Of a stretch of DNA of 64,000 bases, positions 1-11,601 are shown piece by piece. The first letter of the stretch is position 1, and the number at the start of each line of letters is the position of its first letter. This DNA comes from Dendrobium chrysotoxum. Its lineage: Eukaryota > Streptophyta > Magnoliopsida > Asparagales > Orchidaceae. Location: positions 50,884,873 through 50,948,872 of the forward strand of contig CM034300.1 of the NCBI GenBank assembly GCA_019925795.1. The letters run 5' to 3'. A model generated the notes under the pieces. The model was not told the DNA's origin. It searched no databases and worked only from the letters and a program-made list of their open reading frames with translations. A program made the translations under genes and the position numbers.

Positions 1-132
1 TAACCAAATCAAACAAATAACAACAGGAAAAAAATGAGGAAAATTAGCAGGAAATCACAAACACATAGAAACAAATAGGCAAACAAATCAATTAAAAACT
101 AAGTGCTGAAACATAAACAGAGAGTATAAATT

Positions 133-699
133 TTAAGCATGAATATCTATCACACCTAATATGGTTCTTAAGGTGCTAAAGCTTTCAAAGGCCAATGGTT
201 TTGTGAAGATATATCCCAGTTGATTTTCATTGGCTACATGATATAGCTCTATGTCTCCTTTGGTGACATGGTCCCTAATGAAGTGGTGTCTGATATTGAT
301 GTGTTTGGTCCTGGAGTGTTAGATTGGGTTCTTTGAAATGCAGATGTCACTAGTATTATCACATAGGATAGAAATTATGCCTAAAAGAAGTCCTAAATCA
401 AAAATTTGTTGCTTTAACCAAAGTACTTGGGCCACACAATTTCCTTAGGGAATGTATTTAACTTCAGTAGTGGACAGTACAACTAAGTTCTATTTTCAAC
501 TGGACTAGGAGACTAAGGACTAGTCCTATAAATTGACATGTTCCAGAGTGCTCTTTCAATCCACCCTACATCCTACAAAGTCAGAATCAAGGTATCTTAC
601 AATTTCAAAAGATGTGATATGCCTAGGATACCATATTCCTAAGTTTTGGGTCCCTAAGAGATATCTAAGAATTCTCTTAATAGCAGTCAGGTGGGACTT
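133..699 (-). pseudogene. RNase H / C-terminal end of Copia pol, element 1
   Basis: The minus strand near 220-310 encodes the Copia RNase H signature RTKHINIRHHF followed by a KGDIELYHV-like stretch. The reading ends in a leucine-rich tail (LRTILGV) and a stop at 133-135, the usual end of Copia pol. Upstream, near 550-590, the DFVGCRVD-stop-KST segment has a stop where the family has Arg, consistent with a CGA to TGA change. This domain would degrade the RNA strand of the RNA/DNA hybrid during reverse transcription. It is not functional here. Confidence 0.8.
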
Positions 700-1560
700 C
701 TTTAGATCAGCCTAAAATGTAGCACGGAGATAAACACTAAACATAATATCAGGTATGCTAGCAGTCAAGTAAAGAACTGATCCAATAATTCCTCTATACT
801 TCTTCTGATCAATAGATTTTCCATTTGAATTCTTATCTAACTAGACACTAGAGCTTAAGGGAGTGTTGATTGGCTTGTCTTTATCCACATCATATTTCTT
901 CAGGATGTCCTTAATATATTTTGATTGACTAAGAAAAGTTCCATCAACCATTTTCCTTATGCCAAATCCAAGAAAGTAGGAAAATTCTTCCATCAAACTC
1001 ATCTCAAATTTCTTTCTCATTGTTTTTGAAAAATCATCATATAAATTTTTATCAGAAGATCCAAAAAGTATATCATCAGCATGAATCTAGATAATGAGTA
1101 ATTGATCTCCTACTCTCCTTAAAAAAAGGTTGGTTTCTATGCTCGCCTTAACAAACTCCCTTTCTAGTTGGAATGTGCTAAGCCTCTCATACCATGCTCT
1201 AGGTGCCTGTTTTAATCCATACATGGTATTTTTTAATTTGAAAACATGATTTGGAAATTGGGAATTTTCAAAGCCAGGGGGTTTCTCTACAAAGACATCC
1301 TTATTTATTATATCATTTAAAAAGACACTCTTGATATCCATTTGGAAAAACTTAAATCCCTTATAACAGGTAAAGGCTAGTAACACTTTAATGGCTTCCG
1401 AATAGGCTACATGGGCAAAGGTTTCCTCAAAATCAATCCATTCTATTTGGTTGTACCCCTTAGCCACTAATCTTGCCTTATTCCTAACCACCACACCAGA
1501 ATCATTCATTTTATTCTTAAACACCCATTTGGTTCCCACTACACTCTGGTCCTTAGGACT
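700..1560 (-). pseudogene. Reverse transcriptase domain of Copia pol, element 1
   Basis: The minus-strand frame from 1539 to 1087 is open for 150 codons. It carries the Copia RT landmarks GTKWVFKNK, NKARLVAKGYNQ, QMDIKSVFLN and YGLKQAPRAWYERL in order. The catalytic YVDD/YADD box just downstream (about 1072-1083) reads HADD, so the tyrosine is lost. A stop lies just before that box. The frame continues at lower coordinates with DILFGSSDKNLYDDFSKT-like sequence. The start of the open stretch is only the longest reading; the true protein is the pol polyprotein. Dead copy, with a confident family assignment. Confidence 0.88.
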
Positions 1561-1818
1561 TTCTACTAGCTCCTAAACATCATTCCTAATAAACTATTTT
1601 AGTTCCTGTTGCATGGCTAGGATCTAGAATTCATCAGAAATGGCTTGATTGATGTTGGTGGGTTTAGTCTTTGAAATAAAGGTAGAGTGATTTACTTCTT
1701 TTCTAATTCTATGACTAGTTTTAACACCTTCAGAAGGGTCTCCTAAGATCAGTTCTTTAGGTTGACTCGAAGAATATCTCCATTCTCTAGGTAGTGAAAC
1801 TTTAGGTTCAACCCTTTA

Positions 1819-2903
1819 CTATAGATTTGCAGATTCTACTCCTTGGGTGACTTCTACAACCTCCTCCTCTTCTACCCTAGAGCCTCCAAAATTATCAGAT
1901 TCATTAAACACAACATGAGTGATCTCCTCAATAATTAGTGATCTCTTATTGAAGACTCTATAGGATTTCCCAACACTTGAGTTACTTTGGAACACTCCTT
2001 CATCAAAATTTTGGTCAAACTTTCCTAGTTGAGACTTCCCATTATTTTTAATGAACACCTTGCATACAAAGACACGGAGGTGAGAGAGGTTGGGTGTCCT
2101 ACCTTAAGAATTTCATAGGGTGTTTTGTTCAGCTTAGATCTAAGATTTACTCGATTCAGAACATAATAGGTTGTACTCACGGCTTCTATTAAGAAATATT
2201 TAGGAAGTGAGTACTCAACTAACATAGCTCTAGCGGTTTCTACTGAGGTCCAGTTCTTCCTTTTAGTTGCCCCACTCTGCTGAGTGGTCCTAGGAGCTAA
2301 AATATTGTGATCTATCCCTTGCTCCTTACAGTAGGTTTCAAACTTATCATTTTCAAACTCTCTCTCATGATCACTATAAATAGTCACAATCTCACAACCT
2401 AGCTTTCTCTAAATCTAAGTGGAAAAAGATCTAAACTCCTCAAATGACTCACTTTTATGAGATAGAAATATAACCCAGGTAAAACTCGAATAATCATCAA
2501 CAATCACATACCCAAAAACTTTCTCTCTTAAGATTGAAGTGCTGACAGGTCTAAAGAGATCCATGTGTAGGACTTCTAAGGGTTTACTAGAGTTTATGTC
2601 TTTGATTGAGTGCAAGGAGGATTTAACTTGCTTCCTTAACTGATAGGCATCACACAGGTGGTCCTTAGTGTACTCTAGCTTGGGGACACCTCTCATTAAG
2701 TGTTTTTGGGTGATCTTCATAAAGATTTTCATGCTTGTATGACACAATCTCCTACGCCACAGCCATAATTCATCAGCAATTGATTTAAAGCAATTAACAA
2801 TATCAGCTTTAAAGTAATTTAAATCTAGCATGTAGACGTTGTTGATCCTTTTTCCCAACCAAATAATTTTATCATTTAAGCTTATAAGGGAGCAAGTTGG
2901 CAA
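1819..2903 (-). pseudogene. Integrase domain of Copia pol, element 1
   Basis: Two adjoining minus-strand frames (2903-2415 and 2387-2025) hold the integrase. First comes the GAG-pre-integrase/zinc-binding part (LWRRRLCHTSMK, then LCDAYQLRK, where the family has CDxCQ), then a core beginning HMDLFRPV and VDDYSSFTW. The second frame gives SDHEREFEND and the QSGATKRKN stretch that normally holds the third catalytic acid (E, here K). A third piece (2058-1819) is the C-terminal extension leading to the RT linker. Integrase inserts the cDNA into host chromatin. The broken zinc ligand, lost acid and frameshift make this copy inactive. Confidence 0.85.
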
Positions 2904-3260
2904 AAATTTTATGTTAATGCTTTTATCGTAGAGCTGGTTGATGCTGAGAAGATTGTATTTTAGTCAATCCACAAGTAAAACATTGTCAATGATGAAATTT
3001 TTTGAATCACCAATTATACCTGATCCCAGCACTCTCCTAGTGGTGTTGTCTCCAAGTGTAACCTTGTCTCCTGCCCTAATTTCTAGTGAAATGAATTGAT
3101 TTTCATCTCCAGTCATATGTCTTGAACATCCGCTGTCCAGGTACCACATGCTTTCATGAGGTCTTTGTGAGAGAAACCCTGCAAAATCATCAAATGTCAG
3201 ATTTAGGAACCCAAACAGGTTTGGGTCCCTTGTGATGAACAGAAGAATGCGATGCATGCA
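2904..3260 (-). pseudogene. Aspartic protease domain of Copia pol, element 1
   Basis: A minus-strand frame at 3257-2964 contains MWYLDSGCSRHMTGD, the retropepsin active site of SIRE-like Copia elements (DSG retained), followed by FISLEIRAGDKVTLGDN. This enzyme would cut the gag-pol polyprotein. The active-site aspartate is intact here, unlike in element 2. The frame ends at the junction with the integrase segment. Confidence 0.85.
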
Positions 3261-3386
3261 TGCTATGCTATGGATCTTGTAATTTTGGTCTCCACACCTA
3301 ATGTGTAGTATGGTGAACAGTTCAAGTGTGGGATATATATCCTATCATGCCACAACAAAAATATCTAACAACAGGAAAAGGATTTA

Positions 3387-4974
3387 CTAATCTACGTGGG
3401 TGATAGTGCCTCTTCCTAGGATTGAATGATGCATGCTTTGATGATGTTTATAAAATTCTTTAAGTGATGGTGGTTGTTTATTTTTCATGAAAGCAATTAA
3501 TTTAACATCAAAAAATTTATTTGAACTTTCAAGAATTAAATTTTCCACTCTCAATGCATGCACCCTACTCTCTGCATCAAATGCATGAGTTTCTAATTCC
3601 TTGAATGCAATTTCTAATTCAACATATGATGTTTGTAACGTATCATGCTCAGCAGATAAATTAGAATAATTTTTATCTAATTCATCAAATTCATTAAGTA
3701 ATTCCATAAGATTGCTATCCAAGGTGGAATAATCTTTAATCAAAATTTTATACTCTTTTTGTAAGTTCAAAAACTCCAGTTTCAAGCTAGTATACAATTT
3801 TTTCAACTTCCTCTATGATGTATAAATTTTCTTAAAAACTTCAAGCAATAGATCATATGTTAATTCACATACCTCTTTTTAGTCAGAGTGACTAAGATGA
3901 CCATTCGCCATCAAACATAAGTTGGTTACCTCCTCTTCAGCTTCAGTTCCAAAGGAGTCAGATGTTGAATTAGCCCAGAAAGCCTTTTGGATCTTCTTCT
4001 TGTCCTTCTTAAACTTGGGTTTCTCCTCACCCTTCTCCTTACTTGGGTGAGACCTAAGTTTAGGACAATTAGACTTTAGAAGCCCCAGCTTCCTGCATTC
4101 AGAACAAATAACATCACATGAGCCTTTAAAATTCTTACCAGATTTACCTTTGTTCCACTTCTAATGATGCTTTTGTTTCTTCTTTAAGAAGCTCTTGAGT
4201 TATCTTGTGATTAATGCCATGTCATCATCATAAAAACCTGAAGGGCCAAAAATCAGAATCATAAGCCTTCAAGGCTATAGATTTCTCCTTCTTTTTCTCA
4301 TCTGCATCAAGCTACCTTTGGTTCACTCCTTGCTCATAAGAAATTAGTTATCTAAGTAAGTTATCAATTGAATAATTATTCAAATCTTTTGATCCAGTAA
4401 TTATAGTAATTTTGGCATCAAAGGAAGAAGGCAAACATCATAAAATCTTGATCACTTTTTCATAGTTAGTAAGCTCTCTTCCTAAGGCATGCAGGGAAGT
4501 GATAATCTGTGTAAATCTAGTGTATATCTCAAAAATTGATTCATTGGGTTTCACACGAAAGAGTTCATAATCATGCAAGAGAATGTTCAGTCTAGATTAT
4601 TTAACCTCATTCGTTCCTTCATAAGTAATGCATAATTTATCCCAAATTTCTTTACCAGTTGTACATGTTGAAATGCATATATAATCTTTAAATTTCAATT
4701 CACAGAAGAAGCAGTTCAAATATTTAACATTCAATTGAGTAAGATCTCGATCATCAATTATCCATTCAGTAAAAGAAATTTCAGTTTTAACTCCATTACC
4801 CGTTCTATAGGGTGCAACATAACCTTCCTTTACAAGGATCCACATATGATAATTGATTGATTACAAAAAGGTGGACATGCAAGTTTTCCAAAAATCAAAA
4901 GGAATATTATAAAATAAAGCTGGTTGTGTGATTGAATAACCTTCCACAGTATTACGATTTCCAAAATTAGCCAT
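3387..4974 (-). pseudogene. gag of SIRE-like Copia element 1
   Basis: Gag starts at the ATG complementary to 4972-4974, 45 bp inside the primer site, with a MANFGN-like N-terminus shared with the gag-only elements at 35765 and 39661. The middle (4845-4597) aligns with those gags (KYLNCFFCELK, EIWDKLCITYEGT). A zinc knuckle near 4065-4110 reads CSECRKLGLLKSNC, so the CX2CX4HX4C histidine is replaced by Leu. The C-terminal part (3806-3387) is a long predicted coiled coil rich in Leu, Glu and Asn, typical of SIRE gag. Stops and frameshifts break the frame. Gag would form the cytoplasmic virus-like particle. Confidence 0.82.
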
Positions 4975-5019
4975 GGTCCAGAATTTAAAAGTTTTTCAAA
5001 ACTTGATTTTTTGAATCCT

Positions 5020-5031
5020 GCTTTGATACCA
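5020..5031 (-). other. Primer binding site (initiator Met tRNA), element 1
   Basis: The minus strand reads TGGTATCAAAGC two bases inside the LTR end, one mismatch from the usual plant sequence TGGTATCAGAGC complementary to the 3' end of initiator-Met tRNA. It fixes the LTR border at 5034 and the transcription direction. Confidence 0.85.
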
Positions 5032-5033
5032 CT

Positions 5034-6813
5034 TGACAGTTTGTTAGGGTTGTTAAGCCCTTATGAACTAGTCCTAAGGCTAACTAAGAGGAGGGTGAAT
5101 TGGTATTTAAAAATTCTTGCGCAAAAAGAAAAATATTTTTGTCTTTTTGAATATTTAGAACATAAACAATGTAAGCGAAAGAAGATAACCAAAATTAGAT
5201 TTTTAATCATAGATCAGATCACAAAAATATACAAAAATTAAAATGTGGAAAAATAAATGAAAAGAGCACACCTGATTTATAGTGGTTTGGTCAACATGAC
5301 CTATGTCCACTCCCTGGAGCCTCCCCTCTAGGTATTACACTAAATTATAGTGACTCTCCTTCTGCTCCCACAACAAGGTAGAGAAGCCCTTACAAAATCA
5401 TTCCACCGACACTAGTGAGGCAGAGAACCTTGACTCATTTTGCTTCCTCCTAAAGTAGGCAAAGAACCCCAACTACTTTTTCTTCCTCCTGAAGCAGGCA
5501 GAGAACCCAAAATCCTTTTGCTTCCTCCTAAAGTAGGCATAGAACCCAGATCTGATGCTGATGATCGTCTCCCTAGAGCCACCACGGAACCAAGGATGAG
5601 GACGGAAAATGATGATCAAATCCTTGCTTAAAGCAACCTTTGTGAAACCACTCACAACATCCTCTCTCTCTCTCTCTCTTCCAAACTCTCCCTCTTCTCT
5701 AAGATCTCTTGGAGTGGAATACAACAGTAGATCTTTTTTACATGTAAAAATAATTTGCTCAAAATAAAAGGCTTCAAAAAACCCTAATTTTTTAATTTGG
5801 TGCAACTAATCATCCAGGACAATCTCCGGATCATCCTATACAATTAGTATAAAACTGACAAAATCGTCCAGAACATAGTTCGGGTCATCCAGGAGATAAG
5901 TCAAGATGATAGGTAGAAATATAATTGATCGTCCAGGATGATGCCGATATCATCCTGTATGATTAGTTCAAAATATGATTGTATCATCCATCAAATAGTT
6001 TGGGACATCCAGCAGATGAGCTGGGACAATTTGAAATATAACTTATCATCCATGATGATGTAGATATCATCCGTTATAATTAGTACAAAAGGGGACATAT
6101 CATCCCACAGATAGTATGGGACGTCCAGGAGAGAGTTAAGGTTTTTCATACTGATCATCTTGGACGATCTTGTGATCATCCTGGAGGATATGATTGATCA
6201 ATTTAACCTTAATTACTCTCCTTAATCACCTGACTAATTCATGCATGATTGGTATAAATCATCCAGGATGATGTGGGATCGTTCTGTAGAATTAGGCACA
6301 TAAATTTATTCTCAAAACTTGCTTAAATAATTTTGGCGGCTAAGATTTTTGATTTAAGAATATCATCCAGGATGATGGGAGGATCATCAAGGAAGATTTA
6401 CTTAATTAAGTTAACTTATCCTAGATGCCCTAATTAGGGTTTTTATTTTAACAGATCATCCAGAATGATATTTGGAACATCCTGTACGATATGATCAAAA
6501 ATAAAAAAGACTCTTACTCACTAAATTTCTCCCCCTGAGTGTGTGTGTGCAAGATTACTTAGCATCAGGATCCACTATATTACATTTGACTCAAGAAAAA
6601 AAAGAAACATTGGAATTTGAAATTACAAACTAACTCAGTCTTAATCAACCCAATCTTGAGCTGGCTTAAATTATACTTGATCTTATGCACCTAAAAGTTA
6701 GTAGGTAGGGTAACTATAAATAGATGTGTAGTAGTAATATCAGTAGAGAAATGGAAATATTTGTTATCATCAAAATTATAATCTTTGAATCCAGATTTAA
6801 AACACTTCTAACA
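5034..6813 (-). repeat. 5' LTR of element 1
   Basis: The inner end (5034) is fixed by the primer site and reads ...CTGTCA on the minus strand. The outer end at about 6813 is inferred from a TGTTA start matching related LTRs and from resumption of gag coding beyond it. In transcription order it contains a promoter-proximal array of quasi-palindromes (about 6480-5800), a TATA-like TTTTATTTT near 5765, a CT-rich run (5661-5690), a 39-bp minisatellite, and a conserved U5 core with the transcribed GTAGGTCA-like block (about 5420-5260). The same order recurs in the other SIRE-type LTRs of the window. Confidence 0.75.
5442..5558 (-). repeat. 39-bp minisatellite in LTR of element 1
   Basis: Three tandem copies of a unit beginning CTTCCTCCT on the plus strand start near 5442, 5482 and 5521. 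The unit matches, in reverse orientation, the 39-bp repeat at 26600-26728 in another LTR. It lies downstream of the TATA-like box, so it is probably transcribed. Confidence 0.7.
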
Positions 6814-7600
6814 TAATTTACTTCCAATACAGGAAACCAGGCCACCTCTAATTCACTGTCCCAACTTGAAGACTCACCCGATTAAGGAGAAGGGTGAAGA
6901 TAAGCCAAAGTTCAAGAGGGGCAAGCAAATGGCACAAAATGCTTTCTGGACTGACTCTGCCTCAAAATCTTCAGAATCAAAAGTAGAGGAGGAGGTAACA
7001 AACTTGTTTCTTAAGGCTAATGATAATGTAGATCAATCAGATCAAGATGAGGTATGTCAACTCTCCTATGTTGAGTTACTCATTATTTTTAAAAATATTC
7101 ATGATTCATACAGGAAGCCAAAAAAGATGCATGTTAATCTTAATACTGAATTATCTACTTTGCAAAAAGAGCATGCTAGCTTAATTACAGTGCTTTCTAA
7201 TTTTGATTGGGATCACATGACCTTGCTTGATGAATATGATGCCTTAAACAAGAAGCATATCAACTTAACTAATGTACATGAATCCTTGAAAACATCACAA
7301 ATTAAATTATGGAAAGCATACAAAGTATTATAAGCATCTAAATTAGAAATATTTGGTAGGGTGCATGCATTGAAAATTGAAATGTCCATTCTTGAAAGTG
7401 GAAACAAATTTTTGGAAGCTAAACTAACTACACTTGAGAATAACAAACCTCCACCTATCTTAGAACAATTTCGTAAGCCCACAACACGGTATGCATTGCA
7501 TAAACCTAGGAAGAGACACAATGGCCTACATAGGTTAGTAAATCCATTTCTTTGTATTAGGTGTTGCTCTTGTGGCCCGCACTTACACAATCCACCGTAG
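6814..7600 (+). pseudogene. gag remnant of element 2 (C-terminal half)
   Basis: Just after the junction the frame reads YFQYRKPGHL, a zinc knuckle whose first two Cys codons have become Tyr (TGC/TGT to TAC/TAT-type changes). A stop and a frameshift follow. The open stretch at 6866-7333 encodes a Lys/Glu-rich linker, then a long Leu/Asn-rich coiled coil equivalent to 3806-3387 of element 1. It continues after a TAA into 7361-7600 (ESGNKFLEAKLTTLEN). The N-terminal capsid part is absent. Structural particle protein, non-functional. Confidence 0.78.
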
Positions 7601-7689
7601 GACATATCTAGTGTGGAGGCCAAAATTGCATTCATAATAGCATAGCATGTATTCATCCTAATCATTCAAGCATAAGGTTGATCCCAAAC

Positions 7690-8060
7690 TCATTTGGGTT
7701 CCCATATCTAACCTTTGAATGACTATGTAGGGTTGCACTCATAAAAGGCCTAGTGAGAGCATGTGGTACCTAGACAATCGATGCTCGAGGCATAGGACTA
7801 ATGATATGAAGCAGTTCATCACACTAGAGGCTAGGTCACGAGGCAAGGTGACATTAGGAGATAACACCACTAGGAAAGTAGTGGGATCAAGTATAATCAG
7901 CAATGCTAAAAAATTATTATTGAAAATGTTTTATTAGTAGATGGTTTAAAGCATAATTTACTGAACATTAATCAGCTGTGTGATAAAGGTTTTGACATCA
8001 AATTTATTTCTAAGAAAACCATAATTAATTTAAATGGAAAAATTATTTTTGATGGAAAAT
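7690..8060 (+). pseudogene. Protease region of Copia pol, element 2
   Basis: Near 7765-7800 the plus strand encodes ESMWYLDNRCSRH, where the retropepsin DSG has become DNR, so the active site is destroyed. KVTLGDNTTRKVVGS follows, and after frameshifts a stretch leading to the pre-integrase region. Alignment with 3257-2964 of element 1 is clear. Confidence 0.75.
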
Positions 8061-9067
8061 GAATGCATAATGTTTACCTATTAGACATGAAGTATATTAA
8101 AAATTTAGATTTTTTATGTTTGAAAGTAATAGTTGATGATTCATGGTTATGGCATAGGAGACTATGCCATACGAGCATGAAAACTCTTAGGAAGATTACC
8201 CAAAAAGACCTAGTTTGAGGCATACCAAAGTTAGACTTTACTAAGAACAACTTATGTGATGTCTGCCAACTAGGAAAATAAGTCAAGTCTTCATTTCATT
8301 CATATAAGGACATCAATACCTCTAGGCCACTAGAAATCTTGCACATGGACCTATTTGAACCTATTAGTATAACCATCCTAGGAGGGAAGACATACAGATT
8401 TGTAATAATAGATGACTTCTCTAGATTTACTTGGGTTAGATTCCTAGCACATAAGAGTTAGTCATTTGAAGAATTTAGAACTTTCTCCACTTGGATTCAA
8501 AGGAAAATAGGATGTGAAATTTCAACCATTCATAGTGATCATGGTGGAGAATTTGAAAATGATAGGTTTGAATCTTTGTGCCAAGAGATTGATATAGAAT
8601 ATAACTTCTCTGCCCCTAGGACCACTCAGCAGAATGGAATAGCTGAGAGGAAAAAAAGAACCTTGGTAGAAGCTATTAGGGCAATGTTAGCTGAATACAC
8701 TCTCCCTACATATTTTTAAGCAGAAGTAGTGAATATTGCTTGTTATGTTTTGAACAGGGTGAATGTTAGATCCAAGTTGAATATAACACCCTATGAAATC
8801 CTTAAGGGTAGGACACCCAATCTTTCCCACTTACATGTCTTTGGATGTAAATGCTTTATCTTAATCAATTGGAAATCACCCTTAGGAAAATTTGATCCCA
8901 AGTTTGATGTAGTAGACTTCTTAGGTTATTCATCTGTAGGGAAGGCCTATAGAATCTTTAATAAGAGGACCTTAGTAGTAGAAGAGTCTACCCATATTAT
9001 GTTTGATGAATCAGATAAGACCCTTGAATCTCAACCTGATGAAGAAGAAGTAGGGGTCATTCAATGA
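8061..9067 (+). pseudogene. Integrase region of Copia pol, element 2
   Basis: The pre-integrase zinc motif is visible as WHRRLCHTSMK (about 8148) and LCDVCQLGK (about 8250). The catalytic core follows: HMDLFEP (first Asp), VIIDDFSRFTWV, HSDHGGEFEND (second Asp) and QNGIAERKKRTLVEA (third acid, Glu). The last part (8729-9067) is open and encodes NVRSKLNITPYEILKGRTP, VFGCKCFI and the C-terminal GYSSVGKAYRIFNKRT segment. All three catalytic residues remain, but several stops lie between them. Better preserved than the integrase of element 1. Confidence 0.82.
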
Positions 9068-9229
9068 GTAGAAGCCATTAATTTAAGAGATAGAGTAGCA
9101 CCTCAGGAGCATTTTCCTAAATATTAGAGATATTCTTTTAATCATTCTAAAGAATTAATCTTAGGAGACCCATCTAAAGGTGTTAGAACTAGGCATGGAC
9201 TTAGAAAAGAGGTTAGTCATTCTGCTTTT

Positions 9230-10060
9230 ATCTCCATGATAGAACCCACCAACATAGATCAAACCTTATCTGATGATTTCTTGATCCTAGTAATGCAAGA
9301 AGAATTAAATTAGTTTATTAGGAATGAGGTATGGGAGTTAGTGAGTAGATCTAAAGACCAGAGTGTTGTAGGAAGTAAATAAATTTTTAAGAATAAAATG
9401 AATGACTTTGGTGTAGTTGTAAGGAATAAAGATATGTTAGTAGCTAAGGGGTACAATCAGATTGAAGTGATTATTTTGAAGAAACTTTTGCCCCTGTAGC
9501 TAGACTAGAAGCCATCAGGGTACTCTTAGCGTTTACTTTCTTTAAAGGATTTAAGCTATGTCAAATGGATATTAAGAGTGCTTTCTTAAATGGGGTAATT
9601 AAAGAGGATGTATATGTTGAGCAACCCCATGGTTTTGATAACTCAAAATTCCCAAATCATGTATTCAAACTAAAAAAGGCATTCTATGGTTTGAAGCAAA
9701 CACCTAGAGCCTGGTATAAAAGATTAAGCGCATTCCTTCTAGATAGAGCATTTATTAAGGGTAGTGTAGACACCACCCTTTCCCTTAAAAAAAGAAGGAG
9801 AAGACCTACTAAAAGTGCAAATCTATGTTGATGATATACTATTTGGATGTACAAATAAAAATCTTTATGACAAATTCTCAAAAACTTTGAGTGAGGAGCT
9901 TGAGATGAGTATGATGGGAGAAAATTATTTTCTTGGATTTAGTGTAAAGAAGATGGATGATGGAAACTTCCTTAACCAATCTAACTACATCAAGGACATT
10001 CTTTAGAAATATAAAATGGACAATGTTAAGGCAATAAACACTCCCATGAGCTCTACCATA
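9230..10060 (+). pseudogene. Reverse transcriptase region of Copia pol, element 2
   Basis: The linker and RT start near 9230 with recognisable FIRNEVWELV and SVVGSK sequence interrupted by stops. The segment 9565-9831 is open (MDIKSAFLNGVIKEDVYVEQP, YGLKQTPRAWYKRLS). After a frameshift the catalytic YVDD box is intact at 9824-9835, followed by DILFGCTNKNLYDKFSKTLSEE and YIKDIL. RT copies the element RNA into cDNA inside the particle. The active-site residues persist but the frame does not. Confidence 0.85.
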
Positions 10061-10769
10061 CAATTAGATAAGGATCCACATAGAAATTTAGTCCATCAAA
10101 AGAAATATAGTGGAATAATTGGATCACTTCTTTACCTGACTTCTAGTAGACCTGATATTATATTTAGTGTTTGTCTCGATGCTAGATTTTAGGCTGATCT
10201 AAAAGAATCTCACTTGGCTGTTGTTAAGAGAATCCTTAGATATCTCCAAGGAACCTAAAGCTTAGGAATTTGGTATCCAAGGCATAGCCTTTCCTTTAAA
10301 ATTATAGGATATTCTAATTCAAATTTTACAGGAGGTAGGGTTGATAGAAAAAGTACTTCTTGAACATGCCAATTCATAGGATAATCTTTAGTCTACTGCT
10401 CCAATAGAAAAAAAAACTCTGTAGACCTATCTACCACTAAAGCAGAATGTATAGCTGTAGGGATTTGTGTTGTACAAGTCCTATGGCATAAATAACAAAT
10501 CTTGGATATTAGACTACCTATAGGCACCATTCAAATCAGGTGTGATAACATTAGTGCTATTTACATATCAAAGAATCTTGTCCAACATTTCAGGACCAAA
10601 CACAGATATTAGATAGCATTTCATTGGAGACTATGTGACAAAAGGGGATATAGAGCTATATCATGTAGCTACTAAACATCAATTTCCACACATCTTCACT
10701 AAACCTCTAGCCTATGACATCGTAAGCACCTTGAGGACTAGACTAGGTGTTATAAACATTCATGCTTAA
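10061..10769 (+). pseudogene. RNase H and end of Copia pol, element 2
   Basis: The region includes IIGSLLYLT, PDI and LRYLQGT-like sequence, the first RNase H Asp region (GGRVDRKSTS with a stop), the KAECIAVG stretch and RTKHR near 10590, then GDIELYHVATKHQ. It ends LRTRLGVINIHA-stop at 10767-10769, matching the end of element 1 pol. Multiple stops. Confidence 0.8.
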
Positions 10770-11601
10770 CACAGGAAAAATCAAAGTTTTTTATCACTTG
10801 AAATCAGCAATTCTTATGTGTTACATTATATGTGTTTCTTTTGTGTTGTTTTTGTGTACGTTGAATTATGTTTTTGTCCTTTTGCATATTTTTTATTTTT
10901 TTAGATTTTATTTTTATTTTAAAGGTATTTTTTGATCATCACACACACACTCCTCACTAGATCAATAAAAAAAATCAAAACTAAATTTTTTTTTCTCATC
11001 ATACTGTACGATCCACTTTCATACTATACGATATGATCATTTATGTACAAATCATGGCCATTAGCTAAATAACCTAGCTTAATGAGTTCAATTAATGGTA
11101 ATCATATTATATGAACCACCCTTCTTACTATACGATCCATGTGTGAGAATCTTTTGGGATGAGTCAAATTTGGTCGGTATGATCTGTGCGAACCACTCTT
11201 CATACTATACGATACACGTGTTAGAATCTATTAGGATAAATTCAATATGATCGATATTATCCTTTTCACACTTTATACTTTATGAACACCAATTTGTATA
11301 GTATGATGAATTTAGTTAAACTTCATTCAGATGACTCCTCGGGATGAATATAATTCCTTAAGATTGACCTGTACGATACCGATCATACAATACTATTTGA
11401 CCAAATTTTTCTGACAAGTCATCCAAACATTTTAACTTTTCTAATTGTACTTTATGATCTCAATTTGTACCGTATGATAGGCTTCAGATCTAAAAATTGG
11501 AGAGTTTTTCAAAGGTTTCAATCACTCAACTAATCCTTCCTTCAAACTCCTAACCTCTCAAATCTAATTTCTTCAGTGGCTGTGGATGCAAACATGATAG
11601 A
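10770..11601 (+). promoter_or_regulatory. Pre-env spacer with quasi-palindrome array, element 2
   Basis: This 0.8-kb non-coding block between pol and the env-like gene carries repeated motifs of the form ATCRTACTRTACGAT, for example around 10998-11034, 11120-11140, 11200-11215 and 11440-11480. Some are paired about 20 bp apart. The same motif fills the U3 part of the 3' LTR of this element (13340-13850). A weak A-rich box near 11492 precedes the ORF, but there is no clear TATA box here. I infer a promoter or other cis-regulatory role. Confidence 0.5.

Larger units (their letters stand above)
1..6813 (-). mobile_element. SIRE-like Ty1/copia element 1 (3' end outside window)
   Basis: Read on the minus strand, the order is 5' LTR (6813 to 5034), methionine-tRNA primer site, gag, protease, integrase, reverse transcriptase, RNase H. 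That order (integrase before RT) defines Ty1/copia. The LTR ends in CA next to the primer site and its outer end is TGTTA. The LTR resembles others in the window that belong to elements with an env-like gene, so SIRE/Maximus membership is inferred. The outer LTR end abuts the zinc-knuckle region of a plus-strand gag, so element 1 probably inserted into element 2. Every reading frame is broken. The 3' LTR and any env-like gene would lie left of base 1. Confidence 0.85.
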